From: Sabellastarte sp. h YS-2021
Lineage: Eukaryota > Annelida > Polychaeta > Sabellida > Sabellidae
Reading direction: 5' to 3'
Assembly (NCBI GenBank): GCA_964017235.1
Contig: OZ024927.1
Span: 47,745,293 to 47,809,292, forward strand
DNA length: 64,000 nt
Positions 24,701 through 36,373 of the stretch are shown one piece after another; position 1 is the first letter of the stretch, and the number at the start of each line of letters is the position of its first letter. The notes beneath the pieces were generated by a model, which saw only the letters and a program-made list of their open reading frames with translations, was not told the DNA's origin and searched no databases. The translations under genes were made by a program, and so were the position numbers.

Positions 24701-27700
24701 ATTTTCTACAGAGACTCCACTTCTTTTATTTATGCTCATTCTTAATGTGTAGTTTTAAGTACTAGTTGTTTCTTACTTAAACCTGACCTGTTAAAATGTC
24801 AAATGTCAAAGTACTTTTAATTAGTAATTACTAGTTGTTTTTTGCTTAAACTTTACCTGCTATAATGTGAAATGTTACAGGATTATAATATTTGAATATA
24901 TGAATTAATTTACAAGTTATCGCTTTAATGTGTAGTTTTAAAAACTAGTTATTTCTTCTTAAACTTTACCTGTTCAAATGTTAAATATTAAAATAGTGTT
25001 AATTACTAGCTGTTTCTGCTTAACTTTTACCTTTTATAATGTTAAGTGTTCATATTCATGATTTGAAAATATACAAACATTAATAAATTACTTGCATATA
25101 CTGACTGTGTGTTTCAAGAAACAACAGATTTATTCAAAATTTCAATTTTACTGAACTGAGTCAAAATAAATATATTTTGATTTCGCCTAGGCGGATTTTA
25201 AATCTGCTTAGGCAGATTTTAAATCCACCTAGGCGAGATTACAATTTTGATTTCGCCTAGGTGGATTTAAAATCCACCTGGATTTTAATTTCGCCTATGA
25301 CATATGTATATGGTTTGCTTTGTTTGCTTTCCTTTCGCACAGAAGACCTTGTGCAATTGCATACAATTTAATCAATTTATTCTCAAAAGTATATTAAATA
25401 ACAAAACTGCATTGCTTTTTTACATAATAATATACTTGTAAAGTGAATCTGACTGAAGGTTTGCCACCCTCACTCTTCCAGATTCTTTTAGCACCGATGT
25501 GAAGAAAGGGCGAATGAAACTATTAAAGGAAAGAGGAAAGAAAAAGGTAACTGCTGCTCAGCCAGTAAAGTTTGAACCCCACCCGGGTTTTTCACTTGTA
25601 TTTTATGACAATATTAAAATATATTCATGATTAACTGTCTTAACACAGTTACACATCACTGTTATTATAACTTGTTCCATAAGTAATGCTTCTCCCTGGT
25701 AGCTTTAAGGGCAGGTTTTAAGGGCAAATTTCACTGGTTGAATAATAGAGGTAGTGCAGTCACTCTATTCAATGAAACCAAGCAGGAAAGCATAGCATTC
25801 AACTAATGAACAACATTTCTATTACTCAGTTCAATAAAATAATGCAAGCAATGTAATGGTCATAGTTAGTGATTAATACATGTCCTCCAACAGCTAGGTC
25901 AATGGCACAGGGCCTCAGGATTATCACTAGAGAGTCATGTCTGTGATCAAAACCCAACTTGCCAACCATTAGGCAATTGAGGACCTCTTTTTGTGCATAC
26001 AAGAACACCACATAACGTATGAACAACATTCACTTTAAACATGATAAATCGTCATATTTGTTCAAACAGTTGTGAATCCCCCTGTGGGTCCGGGGAAGTA
26101 GAATAGGCCCAACATATCCTCCTGCGTGTCATAAGAGGCGACTAATTGGACGCAGCCTGTTTGCTTTGGGTTGCGATCCGTGTCAGTGGAAGATAGGGTC
26201 CTGGCTGTTGAGCTAATTCTTTGTTGTGGCATTGAGGAGGCAATACACAGCTTTGGCCTCAATTTCACTCAGTTGGAAGGTTAAGATGGCCTGGCTTAAT
26301 CAATCGGCTGGTAGTGCCAAGCCCTAGTACTCCAAATTAGTGATTGCTTGTTGTTTTTAATGGTTTATACTGTTGTACTTGATTATTGTATTCTGCTGGT
26401 GTTTGGCTTGTGCTTTTGTTTGGAGTATCTAGAAGGCGGCTGCTTAACAGGTCAATCAAGGTTCACTTTTGTGGTCTTTGAGTATATTGCTAATGTATCT
26501 CTGATATCAGTGTGCAGGGCTCAGCTCCACACTATTTTGATATCCCCTTGTTGGGCTCGAAGGGTGGGTGGAGAGCATTGGCAACGAATAACAATTTTTT
26601 AATATGGCTACTCAACACTCTCAACTGACTGATAGGAAACAATCTAGAACTGATATCTTGACTACGAGCTTGGATTCTGTACAGATTTGTTCATGGACAT
26701 ACTTCTTGTTGATAAAAGGCACAGACAATGAGAGACCCCTATCTAAACTGTCGCCATTTGCTGTGAACAAGGCCATTGTTGCCATTTTAGGAGCTGATCC
26801 TTTCAATATAAGAAAATTAAGAAATGGAGAAATTTTAATTGAAATTGACAAGGAAGCTCAAAGCAGCAAACTACTGAAAACGACCAAATTGCACTTGACT
26901 ATGGAAAATGTTATCCCCATCACTGTATCACCGCACTACAGCCTGAACACAAAGAAAGGGGTCATTAGATGCCCGGACATAAAAGAATGTTCTGATGAGG
27001 AAATATTAGAAGGACTTAAAGATGAAGGTGTCATAAAACTGGACAGGATATCGGTATTCAGAGATGGACAAAGGAAACCAACAGGGACATTTATATTGAC
27101 CTTTCAGAGCCAGACCTTACCAAAATACATCAGGGTGGGTTACTACAGAGTGGCTGTGTCACAATTTATCCTGAATCCTGTGAGATGCTCCAAGTGTCAA
27201 AAGTTTGGTCATACTAAATTCAACTGCAGAAAGAATGAAGTTTGCACTAAATGTGGGCAAGAAGATCATACAGACTCTCAAGAATGTAAGAATGAAGCAA
27301 AATGTGTAAATTGCCAAGGAAACCATGCATCAAATGATAAAGAATGTCCAAAATGAAAAGAAGAAAAGGAAATTCAAAGAATAAAAGCAGAAAGAGGTAT
27401 TTCATACACAGAAGCCAAAAAACAAATGGATATATTTAATTAGTAGTAGTATGAAACACAGGTCATCACAAAAGAAACTATACTAGAACATGCAATACAA
27501 AGCAAAATTAAAACAAAGTCAAAAGGATCCCAGTCAAAAGTACCAGAATGACAATTAGGACTTATTTCATTATTTCTATTATAGTATTTTCAAAAAATAA
27601 ATCATTTTACATTTGCAAATATAATTAGTGATTATGATATTTGCCTATATTTATAGTAATGTAGATTAAAAATGTCAATTAAGTTGAAAGTGTTATATGT

Positions 27701-28063
27701 CTGGGACAAGCTTTGGGTGATTCTCTATATAAACACATAGTAAAGCATGGAGTGGAGATAAGTCTCTTTAGTAGCTCTGACGTCACTCAAAGTGCAGACA
27801 CTCGGAGAGACTTCAGCCTGGATTGGCCTTGAGAAGCACATGTGCTTGTTCAACTAAACATTTACTGCTGTGATTGTTTGTGGTGTGTTTTATTACTTTT
27901 AAATAGATGTTTGGGATATGTTACCTCCCTACCAAAACACCAAAGCAAAAAAAAAATTATTTTCCTGTGACCTTTAAGCACCTTAAATTTTAACTTTACT
28001 TTACAAACAATTGTGAAGATATGGATTAAAATAATTAAATGAATTACCTTTCTTTGGAGCCAT
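18799..28063 (-). CDS. BHMT-like homocysteine S-methyltransferase, gene B (7 exons)
   Basis: Coding exons, 5' to 3': 28063-28048, 23404-23214, 22167-21973, 21248-21137, 20830-20652, 19853-19772, 19088-18799. Sizes of exons 1 to 6 and every phase equal those of genes A and C, and the product is 354 aa. It should be a zinc-dependent cytosolic homocysteine methyltransferase of the BHMT family. Cys212 (GLNC) and Cys295-Cys296 (GLCCGN) are the zinc ligands, and Glu151 (IAETF) and Tyr71 (YYGHRQKL) are present. The N-terminal motif is CAEGY as in A and C. Intron 1 is 4643 bp and carries a foldback element and a Nimb/I-like fragment, so the first exon is far from the rest. B is closer to A than to C in most exons by eye. 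Confidence 0.88.
20195..20345. repeat. Interspersed repeat shared with 31345-31495
   Basis: Both stretches contain CTGGATTTG(T/C)GAT, an AATATATAATTTTTA-like middle with a TTATAG(A/T)TATG element, then TGGACA-rich sequence and GACCTGATTACA. This suggests two diverged copies of one retroposed repeat. The family is unknown. This copy lies in the intron between exons 6 and 5 of gene B. Confidence 0.4.
23841..25304. mobile_element. Foldback element in intron 1 of gene B
   Basis: Long inverted ends: TATGTCACAGGCGAAATTAA at the left mirrors TTAATTTCGCCTATGACATA at the right. Several alternating copies of GCCTAGGCGAAATT-type and GATTTTAAATCC-type sequence sit in both arms. The centre has no transposase and instead shows a diverged internal repeat around TACTAGTTGTTTCTT-like blocks. 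No clear target duplication was found. It is a non-autonomous foldback DNA element of 1464 bp. Confidence 0.65.
25482..25546 (+). CDS. Candidate plus-strand exon, unidentified protein
   Basis: A strong polypyrimidine-AG acceptor (CCACCCTCACTCTTCCAG) precedes 65 nt that read [20 protein letters not shown] and end at an AAAAAG then GTAACT donor. It enters in phase 1 and ends in phase 0. The basic composition would suit a juxtamembrane or DNA-contacting segment, but no family is recognised. The frame stays open for some distance beyond the donor, so the donor is not certain. Confidence 0.25.
26060..27560 (+). mobile_element. 5' fragment of a Nimb/I-like LINE
   Basis: It opens with the widespread LINE leader motif CCCCTGTGGGTCCGGGGAAG, then AGAATAGGCCCAA and TCATAAGAGGCGACTAA, and runs into ORF1. 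No ORF2 (endonuclease or RT) follows, and the sequence becomes unrelated AT-rich DNA near 27560. Loss of the 3' part is unusual for a LINE insertion, which is normally 5' truncated, so a later deletion or recombination is likely. It lies inside intron 1 of gene B, on the opposite strand. Confidence 0.65.
26604..27356 (+). pseudogene. LINE ORF1, zinc-knuckle nucleic acid-binding protein
   Basis: A 250-codon frame starts at an ATG. The N-terminal half carries the motif [20 protein letters not shown] and GVIRCPDI, typical of ORF1 proteins of Nimb/I-like LINEs, which bind element RNA. The C-terminus has three zinc knuckles: [14 protein letters not shown] (from about residue 194), [15 protein letters not shown] and [15 protein letters not shown]. 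The stop TGA directly follows CPK, and the same frame continues past it with a [24 protein letters not shown] tail before further stops. The TGA is therefore probably a mutated tryptophan codon. Confidence 0.75.
28048..28063 (-). CDS. Exon 1 of gene B (16 nt)
   Basis: ATG-GCT-CCA-AAG-AAA-G is followed by a GTAATT donor, giving M-A-P-K-K-G. Phase and length match exon 1 of genes A and C, and the lysines resemble the KK-G entry of vertebrate BHMT. The 4.6 kb gap to exon 2 is the only reason for caution. Confidence 0.75.
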
Positions 28064-29086
28064 ACCGTATTGATTGACCAATGTAGTTGTGTAAGTAACT
28101 GGATCTGGTAATGGTAAATAAACTGTACAATGTGTAAATAAACCAAGCAGTGTCTGTCTTTCCAAAATAAGTGTTGGACCTTGACCACATCAATTGACCC
28201 ACAATTGACAATTTGCCAGCTGATTATATTTTGATGCATTTCAACAGAATAGCAAGAAAAACTAGCCTTGCTAATAAGTCCATTATGTTTACAATCTTGC
28301 TATAATCTACCAAATACCCTGCTTATGCTGCCATCTCTTTTGTATTTTATTGTTATTGCAATGTCACTTTGCCCAAGCTAATTGCTAATTTGCTGTTTAA
28401 TCACTTGAGTTTCAGTTGCAAGGGAGGAAGTCTAACAATAATAAAGCTTGATTTCAGACAACAATGAGTTTATTATTTATTAACAACATTTGGAGTTTGT
28501 TAAAATTGTTAAAACAGTCACATTAGCTTTTGGTTAAGACATTTACTGTACAATTAGTTACTGTTACCCAATAGTTTCTTTTATCAAAGTTATATTGCTA
28601 AATTTTTAACATTGCTGCACAACAGAACTATGATTTTCAAAACTATATACCACCATTAGTTAAACACCTGGTTAAGCTTAAAAATCCTCAACCCCTATGT
28701 TCCAGCTAAGATTATATACATTTATAATACATTTAAGACCCATAATGTAGTCACTACAGTTATCACTATGTAACTGGGAAAGGGTGGGAGGGTGTTTTGC
28801 ACTGCACACTCAAGCCACATGAACCTCACAACTGAGGTTTTAATATTATCAAATGCCTTTTTAAAGACAATTTGGCGGGAATTTTACAGACAGTTCAACC
28901 TATTCACTCAACTCTAGCCAGTCATCTCATGAATATTCATGAAGTCACCCACTTTATTTAAAATATTGTCTGCACTCGTAAACTGAACACCTCTCAGGGT
29001 GACCTCTTTCTATAAAACTATAACACTGGTCACAAACCAGTTTATACAGTAAACCTTGAATTTAAAGCCTCCCCTTCAACTGATCT
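28064..29086. other. 5' flank of gene B
   Basis: No other gene is recognised. A GTTTATTTAC motif occurs twice on the minus strand within about 80 bases upstream of the gene B start. No convincing TATA box was seen. Confidence 0.35.
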
Positions 29087-29688
29087 GGGCCCGTATTCAC
29101 AAAGATTCTTATTCTTAGAATTAGTCTTATTCTTAGAATTTTTCTTAGAATTGTTGTTTTTCTTAGAAAAATTCTAAGAATAAGAATTTTCCTATTCACA
29201 AAGATTCTTATTCTTAGAATTTTTCTTAGAATTGTTGTTCTTATTCTTAGAATTTTCTAAGAATTTTGTTTAAATCTAAGAATGGCACATAGCATGCTTA
29301 ACTTAAGAAAATAGTTGTTTTGATGATTTTTGTGCAACAACTGATTTAAAATCAACATTCAGAACAGAGTGTTACATATTAGTTGTCAATTGTGTGTATT
29401 GTAACGAAATGCAGCCTCTTTATATTATTTTAAAAAATTCCAGTTTTCTGTCCACATAGGCCAAGATCTGTATTCTTAGAATTTTTCTTAGAATTACACT
29501 TAGTCTAAGAAAAATTCTAAGAATTGCATACATTTCCTTTTACTTATTTCTTAGAATTATTCTTATCTAAGAATTGTTTTGTGAATAGGATTTCATTCTA
29601 AGAATAAGAAAATTCTTAGCAAAAAATTTTTCTTAGACTTAAGTGTAATTCTAAGAAAAATTCTAAGAATTTTTGTGAATACAGGCCC
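29087..29688. mobile_element. Foldback MITE with TTCTTAGAATT units, copy 2
   Basis: 602 bp. The ends are GGGCCCGTATTCACAAAGAT and its near-complement ending GTGAATACAGGCCC. The exact 6 bp TGATCT lies on both sides (29081-29086 and 29689-29694), which marks the borders. Core and repeated ATTCTTAGAATT arms are shared with copy 1 at 17255. It has no coding capacity and the superfamily is not determined. Confidence 0.8.
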
Positions 29689-29851
29689 TGATCTTGGTTA
29701 CATGTGGAATATACTGAGGATATCCTAATGTAACCCTTGCTGTTGAAAAATATATAAAATGCCAAATTTGATGAAAATTGCAGGAAATATTAGTACATTA
29801 GTACTACAAATGTTGGTCTTCGGGAAGCAACCTCCATTAACCTCAACTCAC

Positions 29852-29980
29852 CTTCAGTACCCGATGGATGAATACATCGAACAGCCAAATGACAACCTTA
29901 TGTACACTGTGGATCACACCTTCGGTTACTGTAGTAAGGAATTCATATGCACTTGTGCGAAATCGTCTGTACATGCCCAT
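29852..29980 (-). CDS. Ambiguous coding island (first exon, minus) or plus-strand exon
   Basis: On the minus strand an ATG opens 43 codons (MGMYRRFRTSAYEFLTTVTE..., ending HRVLK) that stop exactly at a perfect GTGAGT donor. On the plus strand the same DNA has a good acceptor (CTCAACTCACCTTCAG) and a GTAAGG donor bounding 29858-29933, reading YPMDEYIEQPNDNLMYTVDH. Only one can be real. Neither product is recognised. The stretch stands out from its AT-rich surroundings by being more GC-balanced. Confidence 0.3.
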
Positions 29981-30477
29981 GATACTGAATTCAGAGGCTG
30001 AAATTTTAGATATTTAAAAACTTTGGTAGGACATGCAAGGTAATGGACAGTTCGCCAATCACTTGCAAGGTCACAAACGGACATCAGGCAGTGATCCAAG
30101 GACAGGGACGTTTCACCAAAAGAAGGTTACAGTGGACGATACTGCTTGTAGTGTGAAAGGGGTGTTACTATTTGTTTGTTTTGTGGCTTTTCCATTTACG
30201 AGGCAAAATAACAAATACAGTCTTCATCCATTGAGTAACCATACTTGGGTAAATCACAAATGCAACTGACACCTTATATTTGTAGTGGATTGCATACAAT
30301 TGACAGTATGCGATATTCAAGGAATAATTGAAACAAAATTGTGACAAATTTCATCCAGTAACTATTAATTAATGCTACATGATCTTTTTTTTTTTGGAAA
30401 AATAGGAACATAAATGTCATGAATTATGTGTGATGTCATATAAATATACATATGGCTTATTCAGGTTTAAGGAAGGA

Positions 30478-30705
30478 TGTTAATTGGCACAGTGGTAACA
30501 CACTCACCGCCCTCCTATGAGGTCGGTGGTTCAGGACCCTATGGGAAAACTGGTAATTACTTACTGATGGTAGGTAGTTTACAGTACAGAACCTTGACCA
30601 ACTGTATGTACTAGTTTCCTCAGCACATAAAACTACCTGTTGTGATATGACCTATATAGTGTTAAAAACGACGTCAAACCCCAAATAAATAAATAAAGAT
30701 TCAGT
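30478..30705 (+). repeat. tRNA-headed SINE, family 2, full length
   Basis: The tRNA-like head has an A box (AGTGGTAACACACTCACC) and B box (GGTGGTTCAGGACC), then a body with TAGTTTACAGTACAGAACC. The tail CGTCAAACCCCAAATAAATA carries an AAAT microsatellite. It matches the inverted copy at 44697-44928. Confidence 0.65.
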
Positions 30706-32125
30706 TTTAATGTTGATTTTGACAATATCATTACAATCACCACAGTGAAACAACACATTTCCCTATATATTTCAGCCTTGGCCAAGACTTAGCAGTACAA
30801 TTTTAGTCTGATTCTTATCACTGCTTTTAAGATAACACAGTTTTTCCACTCTGTATGATAGATAAAACAAGTGGAATAAAATTGTCATCTTGCTGAAACA
30901 ATTTATCTGCGTGACTGTCTTGACTGGTAAAATATTGTCAACTGTAGACAATCTTGCAGATGTCCATACTAACAACTGAAGAATACATATAATATTATGG
31001 GGCTTTCACATTTCCCAAGAAGTCAAGGGGTGTTTGTGAAGAGAATCCAATGAAAAAAAGTAACGTAATCAGTTCTCATATTTTCAATGTATTTGTTAAA
31101 ACACCAATTGTTTACAGTTAGTATTTATGTACCTAATTTTTTCTATTCACTATTACAATCAAAAGCCTAGACTTGTATTAATCCTTGCCAGTCAGTAAAG
31201 ACATAATAAATATCTGCAATAAGAACTACCATTACTTTCATACATTAATAAAGACCTTAAAGTCAGTGGAGCAAAATACACCAAATATCGAACAAGCAGA
31301 GCCCAGGAATGCAAAACCTTGCCCACGGGGAGTGCTGAAAGAACCGTACAGAAAAATCTGGATTTGCGATATGGATACGGGCCATCTTTGAGGAAGACTG
31401 GACCACAGATAGTATGATAATATGAGCCCAATCCAATATATAATTTTTAAATTATAGATATGGACAAACAGACAAACAGACCTGATTACAGTAAGAAAAA
31501 TAGCCAGCCTCAGTAGGCAAGAACCCCAGCCCACAGGTACAACTAAATGGGCAAACAACATTAAGATTTGGGAAAATCTTAGGAACAACTTCAGTTGTAG
31601 GAAGTATACAGAATCCACAAAATGTTGTCAGATGTAAGATTCACAGGCCATGATTTCTTACAAGTTGTTTTAGTTTTTTTTGAAGCCCCAGAACCAATTA
31701 TAAGGGAGATATAAAGCCATTTTGGCACGATGACATGATTTTGAAGCAGGGATCAAAGGTCAAATTTGACACTTTCAAAAGATTTGCAGACACGATTTCC
31801 AATAACTTGCATGTTTTCTCATTCCAAACCCCTAGGACCAATGATAAGGGAGATATTAGGGCTTTTGGATGTGCCACCCATTTGATATTAAATATGTGAT
31901 ATGGCAGCCATTTTGTTTTCTAAACAAGGTCAAAATTAGTCTCATTTAAATCGTTGCCATGGTAACAGGTGTAGTCAGATACACTCCAAAGCCTACTGAG
32001 CTCTAGATCCTGTTTTAGTTAACATATCCTGAAAATGTGGTGAAAATCCATTCACCGGTTTAGGCTGTTGAACACCCACCAACATTAAACCCCAAAAATA
32101 TTCATAGTGTTGCCATGGCAGATAC
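30706..32125. other. No gene; diverged repeats
   Basis: 31345-31495 is a diverged copy of the repeat at 20195-20345. Around 31680-31870 a short motif, ATAAGGGAGATAT preceded by CCAAT, occurs twice, suggesting an old local duplication. Nothing coding was recognised. Confidence 0.4.
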
Positions 32126-32203
32126 CAGGGTTGGGGTCAAGTACATTGAAATATACTTAAGTACAAATGTACTTAAGTACAAAGTACATTGACCCCAACC
32201 CTG
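32126..32203. mobile_element. 78 bp palindromic hAT-type MITE
   Basis: CAGGGTTGGGGTCAAGTACA at the left mirrors TGTACTT..GACCCCAACCCTG at the right, with only a short centre. The 8 bp GCAGATAC occurs on both sides (32118-32125 and 32204-32211), the duplication size expected of hAT transposases. The whole insert can fold into one hairpin. Confidence 0.85.
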
Positions 32204-32275
32204 GCAGATACCCCCAAGAACTAATCAGCTCTAGATACTGTTTCAGTAAACATATCCTGAAATGTAATCATAGCC

Positions 32276-32378
32276 TTTCACCTCTGTGGGTTGGAATCCC
32301 ACAAGTGACAATGCTGAGACCTGTCCCAATATCACCCTGACTGTTGAACCGGACGTAAAACCCCAACTTTGACTTTGT
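32276..32378 (+). repeat. SINE family 1, 5' truncated
   Basis: It starts at the B-box region (GTTGGAATCCCACAAGTGAC) and keeps the CCTGTCCCAATATCACCCTG body and GGACGTAAAACCCCAAC tail. Confidence 0.55.
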
Positions 32379-33489
32379 CACGATTTTGCCTCTCCATAAT
32401 AAACCAATAAATTGGCTAGGTGTTATGATAAGTCATGAAAGTGGAGCAGTGATGTAAGTATCAGATACGGGAGAAACATCACACTGTCTGCCGTGGGTTT
32501 GAACCCCATGTTACTGAATATTTTAAAATCATCATAGCAGCTATAAAAGTGGATCCAAAACCACGATGGTGACAGACTTTAATGTTACATTGAAGGACAA
32601 ACACATATCAGTAAACCCAAATGGAGAAATCTGACACCAGATTTACAGTGAGATAAAAGACAGATAGTTAACATACAATTGGTAGTACCATCTGTTCATT
32701 GTACATTGAACCTGTAAAATGTAGTCTTACAAGCGAGTTAGAACCTGTTTAAACCAGTGACTGTTTACCTGTACCACTTATTCGAAGATGATTAGGTTAA
32801 AAACACATTGCATTTGAATATCAATGACATACATGCCAACTCAAATTAAAAGGAGACACAAAACTTCAAAATAAAAAAGTTGATATGTAAAGAATTTTAC
32901 CAAATGTGTTTTCTACTATGAAGACATTTTTTCTGCAAGTTATCTAAGAAATTCAAATGCATAATAAGCTGGCTATAATTTTGCAACTCATTAAAGCTGT
33001 GTACTTTAAAAAATTCAAGCATTATGTTTTATAGAGAAAAATGATTAACATGCACGTACATTTGCACATACTATTAACATAGCTTGAAGGTTTTCAACTA
33101 CAAATCTTATCCCTTTCTGTTCCACTTATTGACAGTAAATGAACAAGTTTTATAGTGTACATCAACACATGTTCTCAGAAATACTTATTCACAAGTGTTC
33201 ATAACATATATTTAAAACTTATCCATTGACAAAATCCAAAATGAACACGTCACCTAATGTACAGGACATATCCCACTGTGAAAGTTTTATATTTCACTTT
33301 ATTACATTTTTATCCACTTTAGGATAATCCACTATTTATAATTACTTTATAATTTTAAATAGAGAACAAAATTTGAAAACTGTATATTTTTACAAAAATA
33401 TAATTAACTACTCTAGTCTATAGGACATGTACCTGACATAAAACATATAAAAATTTGACATTGTTTTCCCCCCAAAATTTGCAAATTCA
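32379..33489. other. Intergenic, nothing recognised
   Basis: AT-rich sequence without an identifiable gene or repeat. Confidence 0.35.
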
Positions 33490-36237
33490 ATAATTAAATT
33501 AAATTAAATGGACAATAACTTTACCGATTGGAGCGACCAGCCGCGCCAAATGACAGAAAAAGTCGTCCTGTGATATCCATTGGCAGGACCAGTCATGAAT
33601 GTGCATTTGATAGGTCATGCATAATTTCTCTAAGGAAATTACAGACTGGGAAGCCTTAGAAGCATCAAAGGCCCCCAGATCATGGCCTTTAACCTGATGT
33701 AAGATGATGGCCTCCTTATCAGAAAGCTCATAACATAGGATCACAGTCTGTTTGATCCATGAGAAGATGGTGGCAGGGGAGATATCCTTGTCAAAACCTT
33801 TCTTGAAGGAGACAAAGGCCAGCTCCTTGTCCTGCCTGAGGTCCTGTCAAAATAGTAGTGTAGGGCTCTGACTGGACATAGGGACCTGTCACTTTTGAGT
33901 GACTTATCCAGAGTTGGGACCAGGGCTAGAATCACTGTCTGATCCCTCTTTGGCCAGCTAGTCCTTAGAAAGAAAGCTGGGGTGGGGGGTGGGGTAAAGA
34001 GACACCTTGGACCAGTCTGACTGGTGTCTGATGTTCTTACTTAGCCAAGCATGGATCTCACTCCTGCATTTGCCTGAACCCAAAGCTAAGAGGAAGACAG
34101 TCCTGAAGGCAAATGCTTCAAAGAGGCCTACTTAAGGGGTATAAAGGGAGCCTTTGTCAGCTAGTGTAGCACCAGGGAAAGGTTCCAAGAGGGAATACCC
34201 CTCGGACCCTCAGGTCTGTCTCTGTGGAAACTATCCAAGAGACGAGTGAGATTCTCATCTTTGCTGACATTAATGGTCGAGTTTCCCAGTTTGTTTGGCT
34301 GACCCATAGCCATCAATGGTACTTGGCTGCAAATTCTGTCTTGGAAAAGATACAACAGGAAGTCAGTTATGGGCGTTATAGAGGGTGCCCTGAAGTCCAC
34401 CAGATTAGTGTGGCACCACTTGTAAAAATCATCCACTCTGCCTCATAGACTGATCTGGTAAAGACTCTCTGAGGAGTCTCAATTCATGCTTCCACTGCCT
34501 CAGAGCAGCCCTGCTCCACGATAGCTGATGCTCTAGGAGCCAGGCATGACGATTCAGGTTTGACAGATTCCTGTGAAGGATCTGATTGAACGGTTGAGTT
34601 AACAGATTGGTCAGATTTGGCAGGCACAATGGGATCTGGCTCAACATGGCCACTAGGTCCAAAACCAAGGCATGTTGGGTCACACTTGAGCAATCAGAAT
34701 GAATCTGCTGCATGGTTGGTCCTGACGCTTCTCCAACACTTTACCCAAGATAGCTACCGGTGGGAAGGCATATGGATCCAGGTCCTCCCAGAGCAGGCTG
34801 AGTGCATCCACTGCCCAAGCCAGGGGGTGTGGAACCAGTGATACAAATTTTGGCAGTTTGTTGTTGAACCTGATGGAAAACAGGTCCACTTGAGGCTGGT
34901 GCCAACGGGAGCATTTTGCCTGAAAAATCTCTTGAAGGAGGGACCACTGGATGGTCTTTCCTAGCCTGGATAATTTGTCTGCTATCACATTCAGCCGACC
35001 TGGGATGTGTTGAGCTTTGAGAATAGCATGTTCCCTGGAGCACCAAGTCAGGATTCTCAACAGTAGGGCACACAAGGGGAACGACTTCATCCCCACTCCT
35101 TGTTTATGTTGGCAACCACTGTAGTGTTGTCTGTAGCTATAAGGACTATGTTGTTCAAGCAGAGGTTTTGGAACTCTTTTAGGGCCAGAAACATCGCCTT
35201 TTGTTCCAAATAGTTCATTTGAAATTTGCTTTCTGGAAGGGACCAGGTTCCCCTTGCAGTGTGCTCGTCTAAGTGAGTGCCCCACCCTTCTTTACCCGTC
35301 TGTAAAGATTTGCAGGGCATGTTTTAGTGGGTGTAATGGTTGACCTTGAAGGTATCACCTTTTCTAGTGATTGTGGTACCCTCCAATTGTTTTTCACATG
35401 CCACTGTATGGGCCTTATGTGGAAACAACCTACGTGGGCTTGCTTTTCTGTGGCAGGCATAGCCCTATGAGGGACATCAGTTGCTGGACTGGACAGGTCA
35501 GTCCGGTCATCAGAACTTGTAATTTTGCATTTAAGGTCTGTCAATGCTCTAGGCTGGGTCTGACTTTGCCCTCTTTTGGGCCGACTTGCTTGGGGTCCAC
35601 TTCTGATTTGTCCATGTTGACTAACCAACCACAATCCTGACAAATAGTTACAAGAGTTTGAGTATGCTGGAGACAGGTTTCGTGGGATCTGGCTCTGACC
35701 AACCAGTTGTCTAGGTACTGGTTGATTCTTATACCCTTTTATGCAATCAGTTTGACCTCCTTTGCCACTATCATGAACTCCATAGATGCTGTGGACAGAC
35801 TGAGTGGTAGTGCTTTGAATTGGTAGGACTGACCCTGGATGTGAAAACGCATGTACTTCCTGGACTGACTTTGACTCACTATGCATCATTGAAATCTATA
35901 GAAGTGACTCACTCTCCTGCCTGTAGGGAGGTCCTTATTGTCTCTGGGGTCTCCATTTTGAATGACTCAGTTTTTAATAACTTGTTCAAGGCACTGAGGC
36001 TCAGTATGGGTCTCCACTGGTTGTTGGGTTTGGGAACCAGGAATAGAGAATTCTGAGTTGTGACCGGTTCAATTGCATTTTTCTTCATAAGCTAATGTAA
36101 TGGGGTTCCTGTGGGGATTGACATAGCAACTTATGATGGTGACCTTATCAGATTTGACCAGTACCAGAGTGTAGCCCTCTTTGGGCTGCCCAAAACAGGT
36201 GCAATATGACCCCTACAAGTAGGTCTGGACTCCAGAC

Positions 36238-36373
36238 TTGTAATCTATTACAGCCAATCTATTACTCTTACTATTACACTTGAAAATATTCAATCTATTA
36301 CTATTACATTTTAAAATTTTAAATCTATTACTATTACTTTGGCATCTATTACTTCTATTACATTCTATTACAA
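36238..36373. repeat. TCTATTAC/TATTAC imperfect repeat
   Basis: About ten copies of CTATTAC in loosely spaced repeats lie next to the short hairpin GTCTGGACTCCAGAC at 36227-36241. It may be a subterminal repeat of another inserted element spanning into 36374-36950, a stretch with no recognised gene. Confidence 0.5.

Noticed and set aside
24781..25030. Repeated TTTACCT and CTAGTTGTTTCTT blocks as possible splice donors or exons
   Set aside because: They are diverged internal repeats of the foldback element without an open frame.
25347..25372. Alternative exon 1 for gene B (ATG-CAA-TTG-CAC-AAG then GTCTTC)
   Set aside because: It is 15 nt and ends in phase 0, which does not fit exon 2. The 16 nt exon at 28048-28063 does.
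27725..27785. TATATAAA followed by TGACGTCA as a plus-strand promoter
   Set aside because: No transcript-like frame follows and it lies inside gene B intron 1. A chance pairing is as likely.
35269..35889. 206-codon minus-strand open frame
   Set aside because: The DIRS-like reverse transcriptase motifs (KYMRFHIQGQSYQ, INQYLDNW) lie in another frame of the same strand, so this is a shadow.
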